A stretch of DNA of 64,000 nt from Novosphingobium subterraneum (GTDB lineage: Bacteria; Pseudomonadota; Alphaproteobacteria; Sphingomonadales; Sphingomonadaceae), in assembly GCF_000807925.1 (NCBI RefSeq), contig NZ_JRVC01000018.1, positions 52,512 through 116,511 of the forward strand. Reading direction: 5' to 3'. The notes below the pieces were generated by a model. It was not told the origin of the DNA and ran no database searches. It saw nothing but the letters and a program-made list of their open reading frames with translations. Of the stretch, positions 1 through 8,904 are shown piece by piece; positions within the stretch are counted from its first letter, which is position 1; each line of letters starts with the position of its first letter. The position numbers were made by a program, and so were the translations under genes.

Positions 1-1389
1 CATCCTTGCCGTGGCGAGCGAGCAATCCAGCCGCCAGTGCAACCCGGTCGGCGCGTAATCGATGGTCACTTCGGCATCGAGGCTTCGGGCCGGGATATGC
101 CGCATCAGCGTGGTACCGAACCCGTGATGCGTGGGCACGCACATCAGGGGCACGCCGCTCTCACGCCAGTCGATGACGAAGCGATCTGCGGTTTCCTCCC
201 AGCACAGCACGACTTTGCCTGCCGGCGCGGCCAGGGCACCGTACTTGAGCGCATTGGTGGCAAGCTCGTGCAACGCCATGCCGATGATCTCGGCGCTGCG
301 GGGGCTGAGGGGAATCGAGGCTCCACGCAATTCGATCTGCGCCCGCGCCTCGCGCCCCAGTATCGCCAACTGGGCCTCGGCCAGCTCATCCATGAGGATG
401 GTCGACCAGCCGCGTCGGACCAGCAAGTCCTGATTGGCCGAGAGGCTGGCGAGGCGGCGTTCGAAGCGGTGCAGGAAATCCGGGTCCTTGCAGCCCGAAC
501 GGCGGGCAAGGGCCTGAACGACGGCAAGCAGGTTCTTGGAGCGGTGGTTCACCTCCATCAGGAGAACGCGAATCTGCTCTTCCTTCTCGAGCATGTCGGT
601 CACATCGGTATTGGTGCCGAACCAGTAGAGGATCGCGCCCGAAGCGTCGCGAATGGGTAGCGCGCGCGACAGGAACCAGCGGTATTCCCCGTCGCCCGAT
701 CGCAAAGGGAAGGTGTCCTCCCACTCCACCCCGGATTCTATGGTGGTCTTGAAGTGTGCAAGGACCCTTTCGAGGTGGTCCGGGTGATGGACCTGATCCC
801 AGCCCCAGCCGTCGCAATCGCCTTCTGCAAGGCCGGTGTAGTCATACCAGCGCTTGTTGTACCAACCTATCCAACCGGACCGGTCGGCAACCCATGCCAG
901 TTGGGTGATGTTATCGGCCAGCATGCGGAAGCGCATCTCGCTTTCGCGCAAGGCGCGCTGGCCTTCCTCGCGAGCGGTGATGTCGCGGGCGATCTTGCTT
1001 GCGCCGACGATCTTTCCTGCCTGGTCGTAGATCGGTGAGACCGTGAGCGAGACGGAGATGAGGGCTCCGTCCTGGCGCTGGCGGACGGTGTCGAAGCTCT
1101 TCACCCGCTCCCCACGCGCTATGCGAGCAAGGATATCGTCTTCTTCGGCCTGCCGATCTTCCGGGATCAGGCGCCGGATCGACTGGCCGATCATGTCCGC
1201 TTCCGCAAATCCGAAGATGCGCGTGGCCGCCGGGTTCCAGCTCAGGACTGTCCCTTGCAGGTCCTTGCTGATGATCGCATCATCGGAAGACTGGATTATG
1301 GCAGATAGATGGGCCTCGGCCAGCAAAGCAGCTTGCTCCGTTGCGACCCCACCCGGCTGCCTTTTTACGGCAAGGGTGGCGCGATGCAA
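1..1389 (-). CDS. PAS-PAS sensor histidine kinase, HWE/HisKA_2 type (C-terminus cut by window edge)
   Basis: The minus-strand frame stays open to the left edge of the window. It encodes two PAS domains: the first begins near AIIQSSDDAIISKDL and the second near RMLADNITQLAWVAD. A phospho-acceptor segment EVNHRSKNLLAVVQ and the ATPase N-box MALHELATNALKYG follow, so this is a cytosolic sensor kinase of the HWE/HisKA_2 class typical of alphaproteobacteria. No transmembrane segment is seen. The start is unclear: the frame has no ATG near the PAS domain, and the TTG at 1389-1387 is the best upstream candidate. The frame is the same as that of the upstream metZ gene and is separated from it only by the metZ stop codon. 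The ligand and the partner response regulator cannot be deduced. Confidence 0.85.
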   Translation of the reverse strand, partial: MHRATLAVKRQPGGVATEQAALLAEAHLSAIIQSSDDAIISKDLQGTVLSWNPAATRIFGFAEADMIGQSIRRLIPEDRQAEEDDILARIARGERVKSFDTVRQRQDGALISVSLTVSPIYDQAGKIVGASKIARDITAREEGQRALRESEMRFRMLADNITQLAWVADRSGWIGWYNKRWYDYTGLAEGDCDGWGWDQVHHPDHLERVLAHFKTTIESGVEWEDTFPLRSGDGEYRWFLSRALPIRDASGAILYWFGTNTDVTDMLEKEEQIRVLLMEVNHRSKNLLAVVQALARRSGCKDPDFLHRFERRLASLSANQDLLVRRGWSTILMDELAEAQLAILGREARAQIELRGASIPLSPRSAEIIGMALHELATNALKYGALAAPAGKVVLCWEETADRFVIDWRESGVPLMCVPTHHGFGTTLMRHIPARSLDAEVTIDYAPTGLHWRLDCSLATARM

Positions 1390-1419
1390 CCGAATTGGCG
1401 CAATTTCAGGCAGATGGTT

Positions 1420-2628
1420 TCACAAACCCGCGGCCCGCAGGGCCTGGTCGAGATCCTCGATCAGGTCATCGGGGTCCTCAAGGCCGACATTGAGGCGCAG
1501 CATGCCTTCGCCCACGCCCATGTCGGCGCGGGTTTCCGGGCCGACGCCGTAATGCGTGGTCGAGGCCGGATGGCACATCAGCGAGCGCGAATCGCCGATG
1601 TTGTTCGAGATGTCGATCAATTGCAGCGCATCTAGAACGGCGTGGGCCTGCTTCAGCCCACCATCGAGGTGGAACGAGAAGATGGTGCCGCCCGCCTTCA
1701 TCTGCTTGCGTGCCAGTTCGTACTGCGGATGGCTGGGCAGGAACGGATAGAGCAGACGGGGCACGCGGGCTTCGACAAAGCTCGCCACCTTGAGCGCGTT
1801 CTCGCTCTGGCGGTGGATGCGCAGGTCAAGCGTTTCGAGGCCCTTGTGGACGACCCAGGCGTTGAACGCGGCGATGTTCGGACCGGTGTTGCGTTGGAAC
1901 GGCAGCAGGACGTTGTTGATCCACTCGGCCGAACCGCACACCGCGCCAGCCATGACGCGGCCCTGGCCATCCATCATCTTCGTGGCTGAATAGGCGACGA
2001 CATCCGCGCCGAAGTCCATCGGGCGCTGCAGAGCAGCGGTGGCAAAGGCGTTGTCGACCACGGTGGTGATGCCGTGGCGTTTGGCGAGCGCGCAGACGAA
2101 CTCGAGATCGACAATGTCCATCGTCGGGTTCGCCGGGCTTTCGAAGAAGAACACCTTGGTATTCGGCCTGATTGCGGCTTCCCACGCAGCGTTGTCCGAA
2201 GCGTCGATCGTGGTGCCGGTAATGCCGAAGCGCGGCAGCAGGTTGTCGACCAGCCAGCGGCACGAACCGAATGCGGCCTTGGCGGCGACGATGTGGTCCC
2301 CGGCCGAAAGCTGGCAGAGCAGGGCGGTGGTCATCGCCGCCATGCCGGTGGCCTGCGTGCGGCACGCCTCGGCTCCTTCCATCAGTGCGATGCGCTCTTC
2401 CAGCATCTGCACCGTGGGGTTCTGCAGGCGCGAATAGGTCATGCCTTCCGCCTCGCCGGCGAAGCGCGCGGCAACCGTTGCGGCATCGTCGTAGGTAAAG
2501 CCGGAGGTGAGGAACAGCGCTTCGGACGTTTCGCCCATTTCCGAACGCCACGTGCCTCCGCGCACGGCTTGCGTTGCGGGACGCCACTTCTGCGTGATCG
2601 AACGGTCCTGGCCAGCAGTTCTCTTCAT
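1420..2628 (-). CDS. metZ: O-succinylhomoserine sulfhydrylase
   Basis: This is a 402-residue PLP enzyme of the Cys/Met metabolism family. It makes homocysteine from O-succinylhomoserine and sulfide in methionine synthesis. The PLP-binding lysine lies in the motif YSATK (K217), with the expected TYSR phosphate-binding motif near residue 65 and DNAFATAALQ in the aspartate region. The ORF is open further upstream, but the ATG at 2628 (MKRTAGQDRS...) fits the usual N-terminus and avoids a stretch that does not look like protein. The neighbour upstream is divergent (GT39 at 2712). Cystathionine gamma-synthase is the main alternative; the N-terminal ATQAVRGGTWRSEMGETSEAL segment resembles MetZ more closely. 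Confidence 0.88.
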   Translation of the reverse strand: MKRTAGQDRSITQKWRPATQAVRGGTWRSEMGETSEALFLTSGFTYDDAATVAARFAGEAEGMTYSRLQNPTVQMLEERIALMEGAEACRTQATGMAAMTTALLCQLSAGDHIVAAKAAFGSCRWLVDNLLPRFGITGTTIDASDNAAWEAAIRPNTKVFFFESPANPTMDIVDLEFVCALAKRHGITTVVDNAFATAALQRPMDFGADVVAYSATKMMDGQGRVMAGAVCGSAEWINNVLLPFQRNTGPNIAAFNAWVVHKGLETLDLRIHRQSENALKVASFVEARVPRLLYPFLPSHPQYELARKQMKAGGTIFSFHLDGGLKQAHAVLDALQLIDISNNIGDSRSLMCHPASTTHYGVGPETRADMGVGEGMLRLNVGLEDPDDLIEDLDQALRAAGL

Positions 2629-2711
2629 GCCAGCCGCCTTAGTTTTCCGGACGGCTGCGCGCAAGCGGCGGGATTGCGAAGCGGCCCTGCGCGCCCTATC
2701 GGTCAGGACGC

Positions 2712-4034
2712 ATGACGCAACAGTTCCAGACCGCAGCCCCGCGCGAGAAAGACCCTGCATTCTGGTGCGCGGTCATCGCGTCCGCGTTCTTCCTCCTCGT
2801 GCTGCACCGGCTCGGCATTCCGTCAAAGCCGATGTTCGACGAGGTGCATTACCTGCCCGCGGCAAGGCGGCTGATCGACCTGACGTCGCGGCTGAACCCT
2901 GAGCATCCCCTGCTGGCCAAGCAACTGATCGCCTGGTCGATGCAACTGATCGGCGATACCCCGTTCGGCTGGCGCTTCCCCTCGGCCGTGCTTGGCGGGC
3001 TCGGGCTTTGGGCAATGATGCGGGCGCTGTGGTGGGCGAGCTTTTCCCGTTCGGCCACGGTCTTGTTCGGCCTGCTGCTGGCAACGGACTTCATCTGGTT
3101 TATGATGTCGCGGATTGCCCTGCTCGACATGGCGATGGCCGGGTTCATGGCGCTGGCCATGTGGCAATGGGCGCTCGCCTGGCGCAATCCTTCCGGCAGG
3201 GCCTTGCTGGCGCGGTCTCACCTGCTGCTGGCGGGCGTATTCATGGGGCTTTCGCTGGGCGCAAAGTGGAATGGCGCGCTTCTGCTGCCGCTGCCGGGAC
3301 TGGTCTTTGCACTGAACCGCTGGGAGGCGCTGAAGGGCAGGAGGAGTGGCCTCCTGTGGGCCTCGCGCGAGGCCGGACCGGTGCCAGGTGTCTCGCTGGT
3401 CGAGGCGGCGTTATGGCTGGGGGTGGTCCCGGTGGTGGTCTATCTTGCCACCTTCCTGCCCGCCTTCTTCTATGAAAAGCAGCCGATGACCGTAGGCGGG
3501 CTGTGGCATTGGCAGCAATACATGCTGGAACTGCAGGACAGCGTGAAGAAGCCGCACACCTACATGAGCGTGTGGTGGCAGTGGGTGGCCAACATCCGGG
3601 CGATCTGGTTCCTTTATGAAGAGGTCGATGGTGCGCAGCGTGGTGTGCTGATGATCGGCAATCCGTTCACGATGCTCGCCGGGCTGCCCGCGCTGCTGTT
3701 CTGTGCGTGGGACGGGTTCAAAGGCATGAAGGGTGGGGCAAAGCGGCTCCACCTGCTGGTCTTCGCCGCCTATGTCCTGCTCGTCGGCTTCTGGGCGATC
3801 AACGGCAAGCCGGTGCAGTTCTACTACCATTACATGCTGGCCAGCTGCTTCCTGCTGGCCGCCCTTGCGCTGGTCCTGGGCGAGTGGTGGGATCTGGGCC
3901 TGCGCTGGCCGACCAAGGTGACGCTGGTGCTGTCGTTCGGTCTGTTTATCGGATTCTACCCGATCCTCTCGGCAGGCCAACTGCCGCGCAAGGATTCCTA
4001 CCGGGACTATACCTGGCTCAATAGCTGGAAATAG
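2712..4034 (+). CDS. GT39-family polyprenyl-phosphate-mannose glycosyltransferase (PMT-like)
   Basis: This is a 440-residue polytopic membrane protein with roughly nine or ten hydrophobic segments. It matches the protein O-mannosyltransferase superfamily. The first periplasmic loop carries the acidic motif FDEVHYLPAARR, followed by EHPLLAK, and the motif RIALLDMAMA matches the conserved R-I-x-x-x-D of PMT enzymes. Such enzymes move a sugar from a polyprenyl-phosphate donor to a protein or lipid acceptor on the outer side of the inner membrane. The donor could come from the nearby DPM1-GtrA fusion (4652-5776). The 3' end overlaps the convergent DUF2238 gene by 17 bp. The acceptor is unknown. 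Confidence 0.85.
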   Translation: MTQQFQTAAPREKDPAFWCAVIASAFFLLVLHRLGIPSKPMFDEVHYLPAARRLIDLTSRLNPEHPLLAKQLIAWSMQLIGDTPFGWRFPSAVLGGLGLWAMMRALWWASFSRSATVLFGLLLATDFIWFMMSRIALLDMAMAGFMALAMWQWALAWRNPSGRALLARSHLLLAGVFMGLSLGAKWNGALLLPLPGLVFALNRWEALKGRRSGLLWASREAGPVPGVSLVEAALWLGVVPVVVYLATFLPAFFYEKQPMTVGGLWHWQQYMLELQDSVKKPHTYMSVWWQWVANIRAIWFLYEEVDGAQRGVLMIGNPFTMLAGLPALLFCAWDGFKGMKGGAKRLHLLVFAAYVLLVGFWAINGKPVQFYYHYMLASCFLLAALALVLGEWWDLGLRWPTKVTLVLSFGLFIGFYPILSAGQLPRKDSYRDYTWLNSWK

Positions 4035-4650
4035 CGCGCAGCCGTAGCCAGACTGCGGTGGTCAGAGCGCCAAGCCCCGCAATCGCCATGTCCTTCTGCG
4101 GGTCCCACACATCGCCCTGCTGTCCGTTGTAGGCATCTGCATCCGGCCCGGCCATGACCACGGTAAGCTGCCACTCGAAGATTTCGTAAAGCGCGCTGCC
4201 TGCCAGCACGAACTCCACCGCGATGTAGGTGGCCAGCGCAGGCGAAAGCCCGCGATGGCGCGCAAGCCAGCAGGCGATGGGCCAGGCCCACAAGGCACCG
4301 AAGCTGAAATGAACGAGCCGGTCCCATGAATTGCGACCCAAGCCGAAAGCATGGTCGATCGAGGGCAGGCCAAGTGCGCCCAGCCACTGCTCGTAGGGCA
4401 CGTACGAGTAGATGTAGCGCCCGCCGATGGTGTGCAGCGCCATGAATGCCGCGATGCACAGGATCGCACTTGTCGGCATGGGCCAGCGGCGCAGCGCGAG
4501 CCAGAGCCCGGCAACGATGACCAGCGTCGGCAGGTTCTGCAGCGGCGCGAGTGCCGGGTAAGGCGTATCGATCAGGCTGAACAGAGCCCCTGCGCCGGTA
4601 GCCCCGAGCAGAAGCGCTTGCGGTCCCGGAAGCCCCGCGACCGCGCGCAA
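4018..4650 (-). CDS. DUF2238 (YjdF-like) integral membrane protein
   Basis: This is a 210-residue membrane protein with about six hydrophobic segments. It carries the family signatures HTIGGRYIYSYVPY, WDRLVHFSFG, EIFEWQ and GDVWDPQKDM, which identify the DUF2238/YjdF family of unknown function. The start codon appears to be TTG at 4650, two bases from the stop of the upstream GT2 gene, which suggests translational coupling. The N-terminal hydrophobic segment is needed for the usual family length and supports this start. It shares an operon with the DPM1-GtrA gene and converges on the GT39 gene, so a role in envelope glycosylation is possible but not shown. Confidence 0.85.
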   Translation of the reverse strand: MRAVAGLPGPQALLLGATGAGALFSLIDTPYPALAPLQNLPTLVIVAGLWLALRRWPMPTSAILCIAAFMALHTIGGRYIYSYVPYEQWLGALGLPSIDHAFGLGRNSWDRLVHFSFGALWAWPIACWLARHRGLSPALATYIAVEFVLAGSALYEIFEWQLTVVMAGPDADAYNGQQGDVWDPQKDMAIAGLGALTTAVWLRLRAISSY

Positions 4651-4651
4651 A

Positions 4652-5776
4652 TCAGTACTTGCCCCAGACGAAGCGCGAGGACAGCGCGAAGTTCCACACC
4701 GAGCCGAGCACGATGCCGACGATCACCGCAACCACGCTGTGGAAGCCGATGGTCTTGAGCACGGCAGCCGAACCGACGTTGGTCAGCAGGCCCAGTGAAC
4801 AAGTCAGGCCGAACTGCGCCCACCCGCGCAGCAGCGGGCCGAAGCCGCGCAGGCGCTTGTCGGAATAGGTCAGCTCGTTGTTGAGCACGAAGTTGAAGGT
4901 CATGGCGATGATCGCCGCCAGCGTGTTGGCGGTGTTGAAGGTCGCGCTTTCCGACCAGTTGCCATAGACGAAGCGTTCGCCGGCAATGACCTTGAGCAGC
5001 ACCCACAGCGCGCCCAGTTGCACCGCGACGCCCATGGCGCCAACGGTGCCGAACAGCGCGAAGCGTGTCGGGATGATGCGGCCGAGCCACTTGTCGTACA
5101 GGCCTACGAGGAATTCGAACACTACGGTCTGGTCCAGCTTGCTCTCGCCCTCGATGCGGGCGACGAAGTTGAGAGGGAATTCCTTGACCTTGAGCGGGCG
5201 GTCGACCGTGGCAAGGATATCGAGCAGGATCTTGAAGCCGACGCCGGACAGACGGTGCGCGTCCGCGCGCAGCGTTTCGGTGCGAAGCATGAAATAGCCG
5301 CTCATCGGGTCCGACAGTTCGACGCCGGTCACCTTGTTGGCGATGCGGTTGGCCAGGCCCGACGCCTTGACGCGGTCGGGACGGCCCCATTCCTCGGTAC
5401 TCGCACCTTCCGCAAAGCGCGAGGCATAAGCGAGGTCATACTCGCCGCCTTCGACCGCAGCGAGCATCTTGGGCAGCAGTTCGGGATCATGCTGCTGGTC
5501 AGCGTCCATCACCGCGACGATCGGGGCAGCCGTGGCGCACATGCCCTCGATCGCAGCCGAGGCAAGGCCGCGGCGACCGATCCGCTCGATCACGCGGACG
5601 CGCGGATCGGTAAGCGAAATGCGGCGCGCCTCGTCGGCGGTGCCATCGGGGCTGTTGTCGTCAACGAAGATCGCTTCCCACACCACGCCCTGCAGCGCAG
5701 CGTCGAGACGCGCGACCATCGGCGCGATGTTCGCGCGTTCACGATAGGTCGGAAGGATAACGGCTAGCTGGAGCAT
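4652..5776 (-). CDS. DPM1-like GT2 polyprenyl-phosphate glycosyltransferase fused to a GtrA domain
   Basis: This is a 374-residue two-domain protein. Residues 1 to about 220 are a GT-A glycosyltransferase 2 domain with VDDNSPDGT and the metal-binding segment MDADQQHDPE. This resembles dolichol-phosphate mannose synthase, which loads mannose from GDP-mannose onto a polyprenyl phosphate. Residues about 235-370 contain four hydrophobic segments of the GtrA family, thought to flip or present the lipid-linked sugar across the membrane. Together with the GT39 transferase at 2712-4034 it forms a plausible make, flip and transfer pathway. It is followed without a gap by the DUF2238 gene. The exact sugar is inferred from family, not shown. 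Confidence 0.88.
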   Translation of the reverse strand: MLQLAVILPTYRERANIAPMVARLDAALQGVVWEAIFVDDNSPDGTADEARRISLTDPRVRVIERIGRRGLASAAIEGMCATAAPIVAVMDADQQHDPELLPKMLAAVEGGEYDLAYASRFAEGASTEEWGRPDRVKASGLANRIANKVTGVELSDPMSGYFMLRTETLRADAHRLSGVGFKILLDILATVDRPLKVKEFPLNFVARIEGESKLDQTVVFEFLVGLYDKWLGRIIPTRFALFGTVGAMGVAVQLGALWVLLKVIAGERFVYGNWSESATFNTANTLAAIIAMTFNFVLNNELTYSDKRLRGFGPLLRGWAQFGLTCSLGLLTNVGSAAVLKTIGFHSVVAVIVGIVLGSVWNFALSSRFVWGKY

Positions 5777-5788
5777 CGGACGGGGCCT

Positions 5789-6847
5789 TTAGAGCCTTGC
5801 GAGCACCGCGTCACCTACTTCCGTCGTCCCGGCGCTACCGCCAAGATCGCGGCCCAGCACGCCATCGGCCAGAGTCCTGGCCACGGCGGCCTCCACCCGG
5901 TCTGCCGCTGCTGCCAGCCCCAGCGAGTGGCGCAGCAGCATCGCCGCCGAAAGGATCGTTGCCATCGGATTGGCAAGACCCTGGCCAGCGATGTCGGGGG
6001 CCGAACCGTGGATCGGCTCGTAAAGGCCGAAGGTGCCGTGCGCGGTCTGGCGCTCGCCGAGCGAAGCCGAGGCAAGCAGGCCGATCGAGCCTACGCACAT
6101 CGAGGCCTGGTCCGAGAGAATGTCGCCGAACAGGTTGCCGGTCAGCACGACGTCGAACTTGCCCGGCGCGCGGACGAGCTGCATCGCGGCGTTGTCGACG
6201 TACATGTGCTCGAGCGTGACCTCGGGATATTCCCTGGCCACCTCGATCACCACGTCGCGCCACAGTTGGCTGGTTTCGAGCACGTTGGCCTTGTCGACCG
6301 AGCACAGGCGCTTGGCGCGGCCCATCGCGGTGCGGAAGCCGACATGGGCGATCCGGCGCACTTCGGATTCGTTGTACGACATGACGTCGTAGCCCTCGCG
6401 GTCACCGTTGGCGGCAGTGCGGAAGCCCTTTTCGCCGAAATAGACGTCGCCATTCAGCTCACGCACGATGACCATGTCGATCGCGCCGGCCACCTCGGGG
6501 CGCAGGGCGGAATGTCCTTCGAGGCCGGCAAAGACCTTGGCCGGACGCAGGTTGGCGAACAGCGTCAGTTCCTTGCGCAGGCCAAGGATCGCCTGTTCCG
6601 GGCGCAGGTGGCGTTCGAGCGAATCGCAATCGGGATCGCCTACCGCACCGAACAGGATGCCATCGGAAAGGCGCGCGATCTCCAGAGTCTCGGCCGGAAG
6701 GGGGTGGCCATAGGCCTTGTAGGCCGCGCCGCCGACCGGGGCTTCCTTCATCTCGATGCCGGGCAGGCCGAGCGCTTCGATCACGCGGACCGCTTCACGC
6801 GTCACCTCGGGACCGATGCCATCACCGGGCAGAACCGCAATCTTCAT
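5789..6847 (-). CDS. leuB: 3-isopropylmalate dehydrogenase
   Basis: This is a 352-residue isocitrate/isopropylmalate dehydrogenase family member catalysing NAD-dependent oxidative decarboxylation in leucine synthesis. It begins MKIAVLPGDGIGPEVTREAV, the classical N-terminus, and the family motif GNLFGDILSDQASM with the C-terminal EPIHGSAPDIAGQG nucleotide-binding segment is present. A longer frame exists, but it would overlap recO; the ATG at 6847 is the conserved start. It lies 12 bp upstream of the DPM1-GtrA gene on the same strand. Confidence 0.95.
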   Translation of the reverse strand: MKIAVLPGDGIGPEVTREAVRVIEALGLPGIEMKEAPVGGAAYKAYGHPLPAETLEIARLSDGILFGAVGDPDCDSLERHLRPEQAILGLRKELTLFANLRPAKVFAGLEGHSALRPEVAGAIDMVIVRELNGDVYFGEKGFRTAANGDREGYDVMSYNESEVRRIAHVGFRTAMGRAKRLCSVDKANVLETSQLWRDVVIEVAREYPEVTLEHMYVDNAAMQLVRAPGKFDVVLTGNLFGDILSDQASMCVGSIGLLASASLGERQTAHGTFGLYEPIHGSAPDIAGQGLANPMATILSAAMLLRHSLGLAAAADRVEAAVARTLADGVLGRDLGGSAGTTEVGDAVLARL

Positions 6848-6881
6848 GAAATACCCCTTCGTCCCTGCACTCGCTCGCCGC

Positions 6882-7493
6882 TTATGCGTCGAAGCCAATC
6901 CTTCTCAGGCGGCCGAGCAGAATCGCGCGCGCCCCCATAACATCGCGCGTGCGATCGGCAAGCAGGCGGTTGGCGATGGCCTTGCCCTGACGCTCCAGAC
7001 GGGCCAGCAGATCGGGCCATTGCTCGTCTGGCGGAGGGGCTGGGGCCGTGCCATATCCGACCTCGCGCAGCAGCAGCACTTCGTAGCCAGCCAGGACCCG
7101 TGCCCATCCTCGGGCCGAGGGCGCATGGCAGATCGCATCGAGCAAGGCGACGAGCGACTCGTAGAGCACCGGGTAAGGGTGGCCTTCGGGCAGTGTCGCG
7201 GCGGTCAGCGCACAGGCCCAGCCGATCCCCGCGCTGGGCAGAGGTTCCGACAGCCACGGCCCCCGACTTGCCACGAGCTCGACGCGGGCAGATGGCAGTT
7301 GCGAAGCCGTGCGTGAGCGCACTTCAACCTCGATCAGGTTCCCAGGGATCAGCACGGGCCGCAGTTCGCGCCCCCGCGCCCCGGCGACATAGGCGGCGGC
7401 AAGGCCGTGGTCGGCGGTCAGCACGCGGATGATCGCGCCGTGTTCGCCGTTGGGCAGGACCGAGCAGAGAATGGCAGGGGCGCGGATCAGCAT
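6882..7493 (-). CDS. recO: DNA repair protein RecO
   Basis: RecO loads RecA onto SSB-coated DNA in the RecFOR pathway. The protein begins MLIRAPAILCSVLPNGEHGA, an OB-fold N-terminus typical of alphaproteobacterial RecO, and the later segment YPVLYESLVALLDAI matches the helical core. The start at 7493 was chosen because the upstream in-frame ATG would add residues outside the family alignment. The length of 203 residues is slightly short for RecO but normal for sphingomonads. It sits 34 bp upstream of leuB. Confidence 0.88.
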   Translation of the reverse strand: MLIRAPAILCSVLPNGEHGAIIRVLTADHGLAAAYVAGARGRELRPVLIPGNLIEVEVRSRTASQLPSARVELVASRGPWLSEPLPSAGIGWACALTAATLPEGHPYPVLYESLVALLDAICHAPSARGWARVLAGYEVLLLREVGYGTAPAPPPDEQWPDLLARLERQGKAIANRLLADRTRDVMGARAILLGRLRRIGFDA

Positions 7494-7599
7494 TGCGTCA
7501 TCCTCTGCGCCTGCCACCCTTTTTGGGCAATGCCTTCATGGGCAGGCGGCACAAAGTTGCACATCGGCGTTGGAACATCTGGCGGTTTGCGATAGTTTG

Positions 7600-8004
7600 A
7601 TGGGCATGAAGCAGCTCTTCCAGCATGCCGCCATCACCGAAGGCGTCACGGTGCGAGTCGCCGTGAACTTCCTCCCCGAACAGTCGCGGGTGGAAGCAGG
7701 CAAATGGTTCTGGGTCTATCATATCCGTCTCGAGAACGACGGCGACCAGCCGGTGCAACTGCTGTCGCGCCATTGGCGGATCACCGACGGGCGGGGCATG
7801 ATCAACTTCGTCGATGGCGACGGCGTCGTCGGCGAACAGCCCGTCCTGCAGCCGGGGCAGAGCCACGACTACGTCTCCGGCTGCCCGCTTGGCACCCACC
7901 ATGGCAGCATGGAGGGCCATTACACGATGCAGCGTGCCGATGGCTCGTTGTTCGATGTGGCGATTCCGTTCTTTCCTCTGGCGGCACCGGCTCCGGCGAA
8001 CTAA
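7600..8004 (+). CDS. apaG: ApaG domain protein
   Basis: This is a 134-residue protein made almost entirely of one ApaG/DUF525 domain (fibronectin III-like fold). The conserved segments WVYHIRLENDG, LLSRHWRITDGRG and GEQPVLQPGQSHDYVSGCPL are present, with the late MEGHYTM strand. The biochemical role of ApaG is poorly defined; it has been linked to dinucleotide polyphosphates. ATG codons at 7600 and 7606 are both possible starts. It diverges from recO and is followed after 12 bp by a LysR gene. Confidence 0.9.
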   Translation: MGMKQLFQHAAITEGVTVRVAVNFLPEQSRVEAGKWFWVYHIRLENDGDQPVQLLSRHWRITDGRGMINFVDGDGVVGEQPVLQPGQSHDYVSGCPLGTHHGSMEGHYTMQRADGSLFDVAIPFFPLAAPAPAN

Positions 8005-8016
8005 ATCCGGTTCGCA

Positions 8017-8814
8017 ATGAAGCGGACCCATCTCCCTCTCAATGGCCTGCGCGTGCTTGACGCTGCGGCCCGGCACCTCTCGTTCACGCGCGCCGCCGAC
8101 GAACTGGCGGTGACGCCGGCGGCGGTCGGGCAGCAGATCCGCGCGCTGGAAGACCTGCTCGGTGTCGTGCTGTTCCGCCGCACTTCGAAGGGCCTTGAAC
8201 TCACCGACGAGGCGATTGCCGGTCTCGATGCGATCCGCGAAGGCTTCCTGCGCTTTGAAGAAGGCGTGCAGGCGATGCAGGCCGGGCAATCGAGCCATGT
8301 CTACACGATCGCCTGCCCGCGCGACTTCTTCGCCGCGTGGCTGTCACCCCGCCTTGCGGCGTTTCGCGCCGGCAATCCGCAGATGCGCTTCTCGCTCGTG
8401 GGAGGCGATGCCGATATCGACTTCACCGAAGCCAATCTCGACCTTGCGGTGCGTTGGGCCGAGGGGCCGGGCGAACTGGAAGGCATCGCATTGGGCCAGC
8501 CGCTGATGGTGACGGTGGCCGCGCCCGATGCCGCGCCCGATTGCCCGTGGATCGGCTGGCCCGGCGATCCTGCACCGGGCGGCGGCGATGTCGGCTTCTC
8601 GGTCGGCGACGCCGGAACCGCGATCAGCGCAGCAAGCGCCGGGCTGGGCCGGGCGCACGTGCCCTATCAACTGGTCGACAATGCGATCGGCATGGGCCGC
8701 GTGGTCGTGCAGGGCGAACCCGTGACATCACGCAAGGGTTACTGGCTCGTCGCACCCCTGCCGCAGTGGCGGCAAAAGAAGGTCAAGGAGCTGGTCGCGG
8801 CGCTTTCCGCGTAA
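8017..8814 (+). CDS. LysR-family (GcvA-like) transcriptional regulator
   Basis: This is a 265-residue regulator. The N-terminal winged helix-turn-helix reads LRVLDAAARHLSFTRAADEL and AVTPAAVGQQIRALEDLLGV, the LysR/GcvA pattern. The effector-binding domain starts near residue 90 and is about 30 residues shorter than usual for the family. No target is obvious: it lies downstream of apaG in the same direction, with no divergent operon next to it. Confidence 0.88.
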   Translation: MKRTHLPLNGLRVLDAAARHLSFTRAADELAVTPAAVGQQIRALEDLLGVVLFRRTSKGLELTDEAIAGLDAIREGFLRFEEGVQAMQAGQSSHVYTIACPRDFFAAWLSPRLAAFRAGNPQMRFSLVGGDADIDFTEANLDLAVRWAEGPGELEGIALGQPLMVTVAAPDAAPDCPWIGWPGDPAPGGGDVGFSVGDAGTAISAASAGLGRAHVPYQLVDNAIGMGRVVVQGEPVTSRKGYWLVAPLPQWRQKKVKELVAALSA

Positions 8815-8904
8815 AGCTAAGGCGATGATTTGCCACGCCAGATAGACCCGATTCGGAATTGACCCTTACGCGCTGTTAACTGCCTTGGTGCTATCCGCGC
8901 AGCC

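Noticed and set aside
2629..2711. Possible SAM-type riboswitch before metZ
   Set aside because: A SAM-II-like AACTAAGG word is present on the metZ strand, but the paired stems and conserved loop bases of SAM-II are missing.
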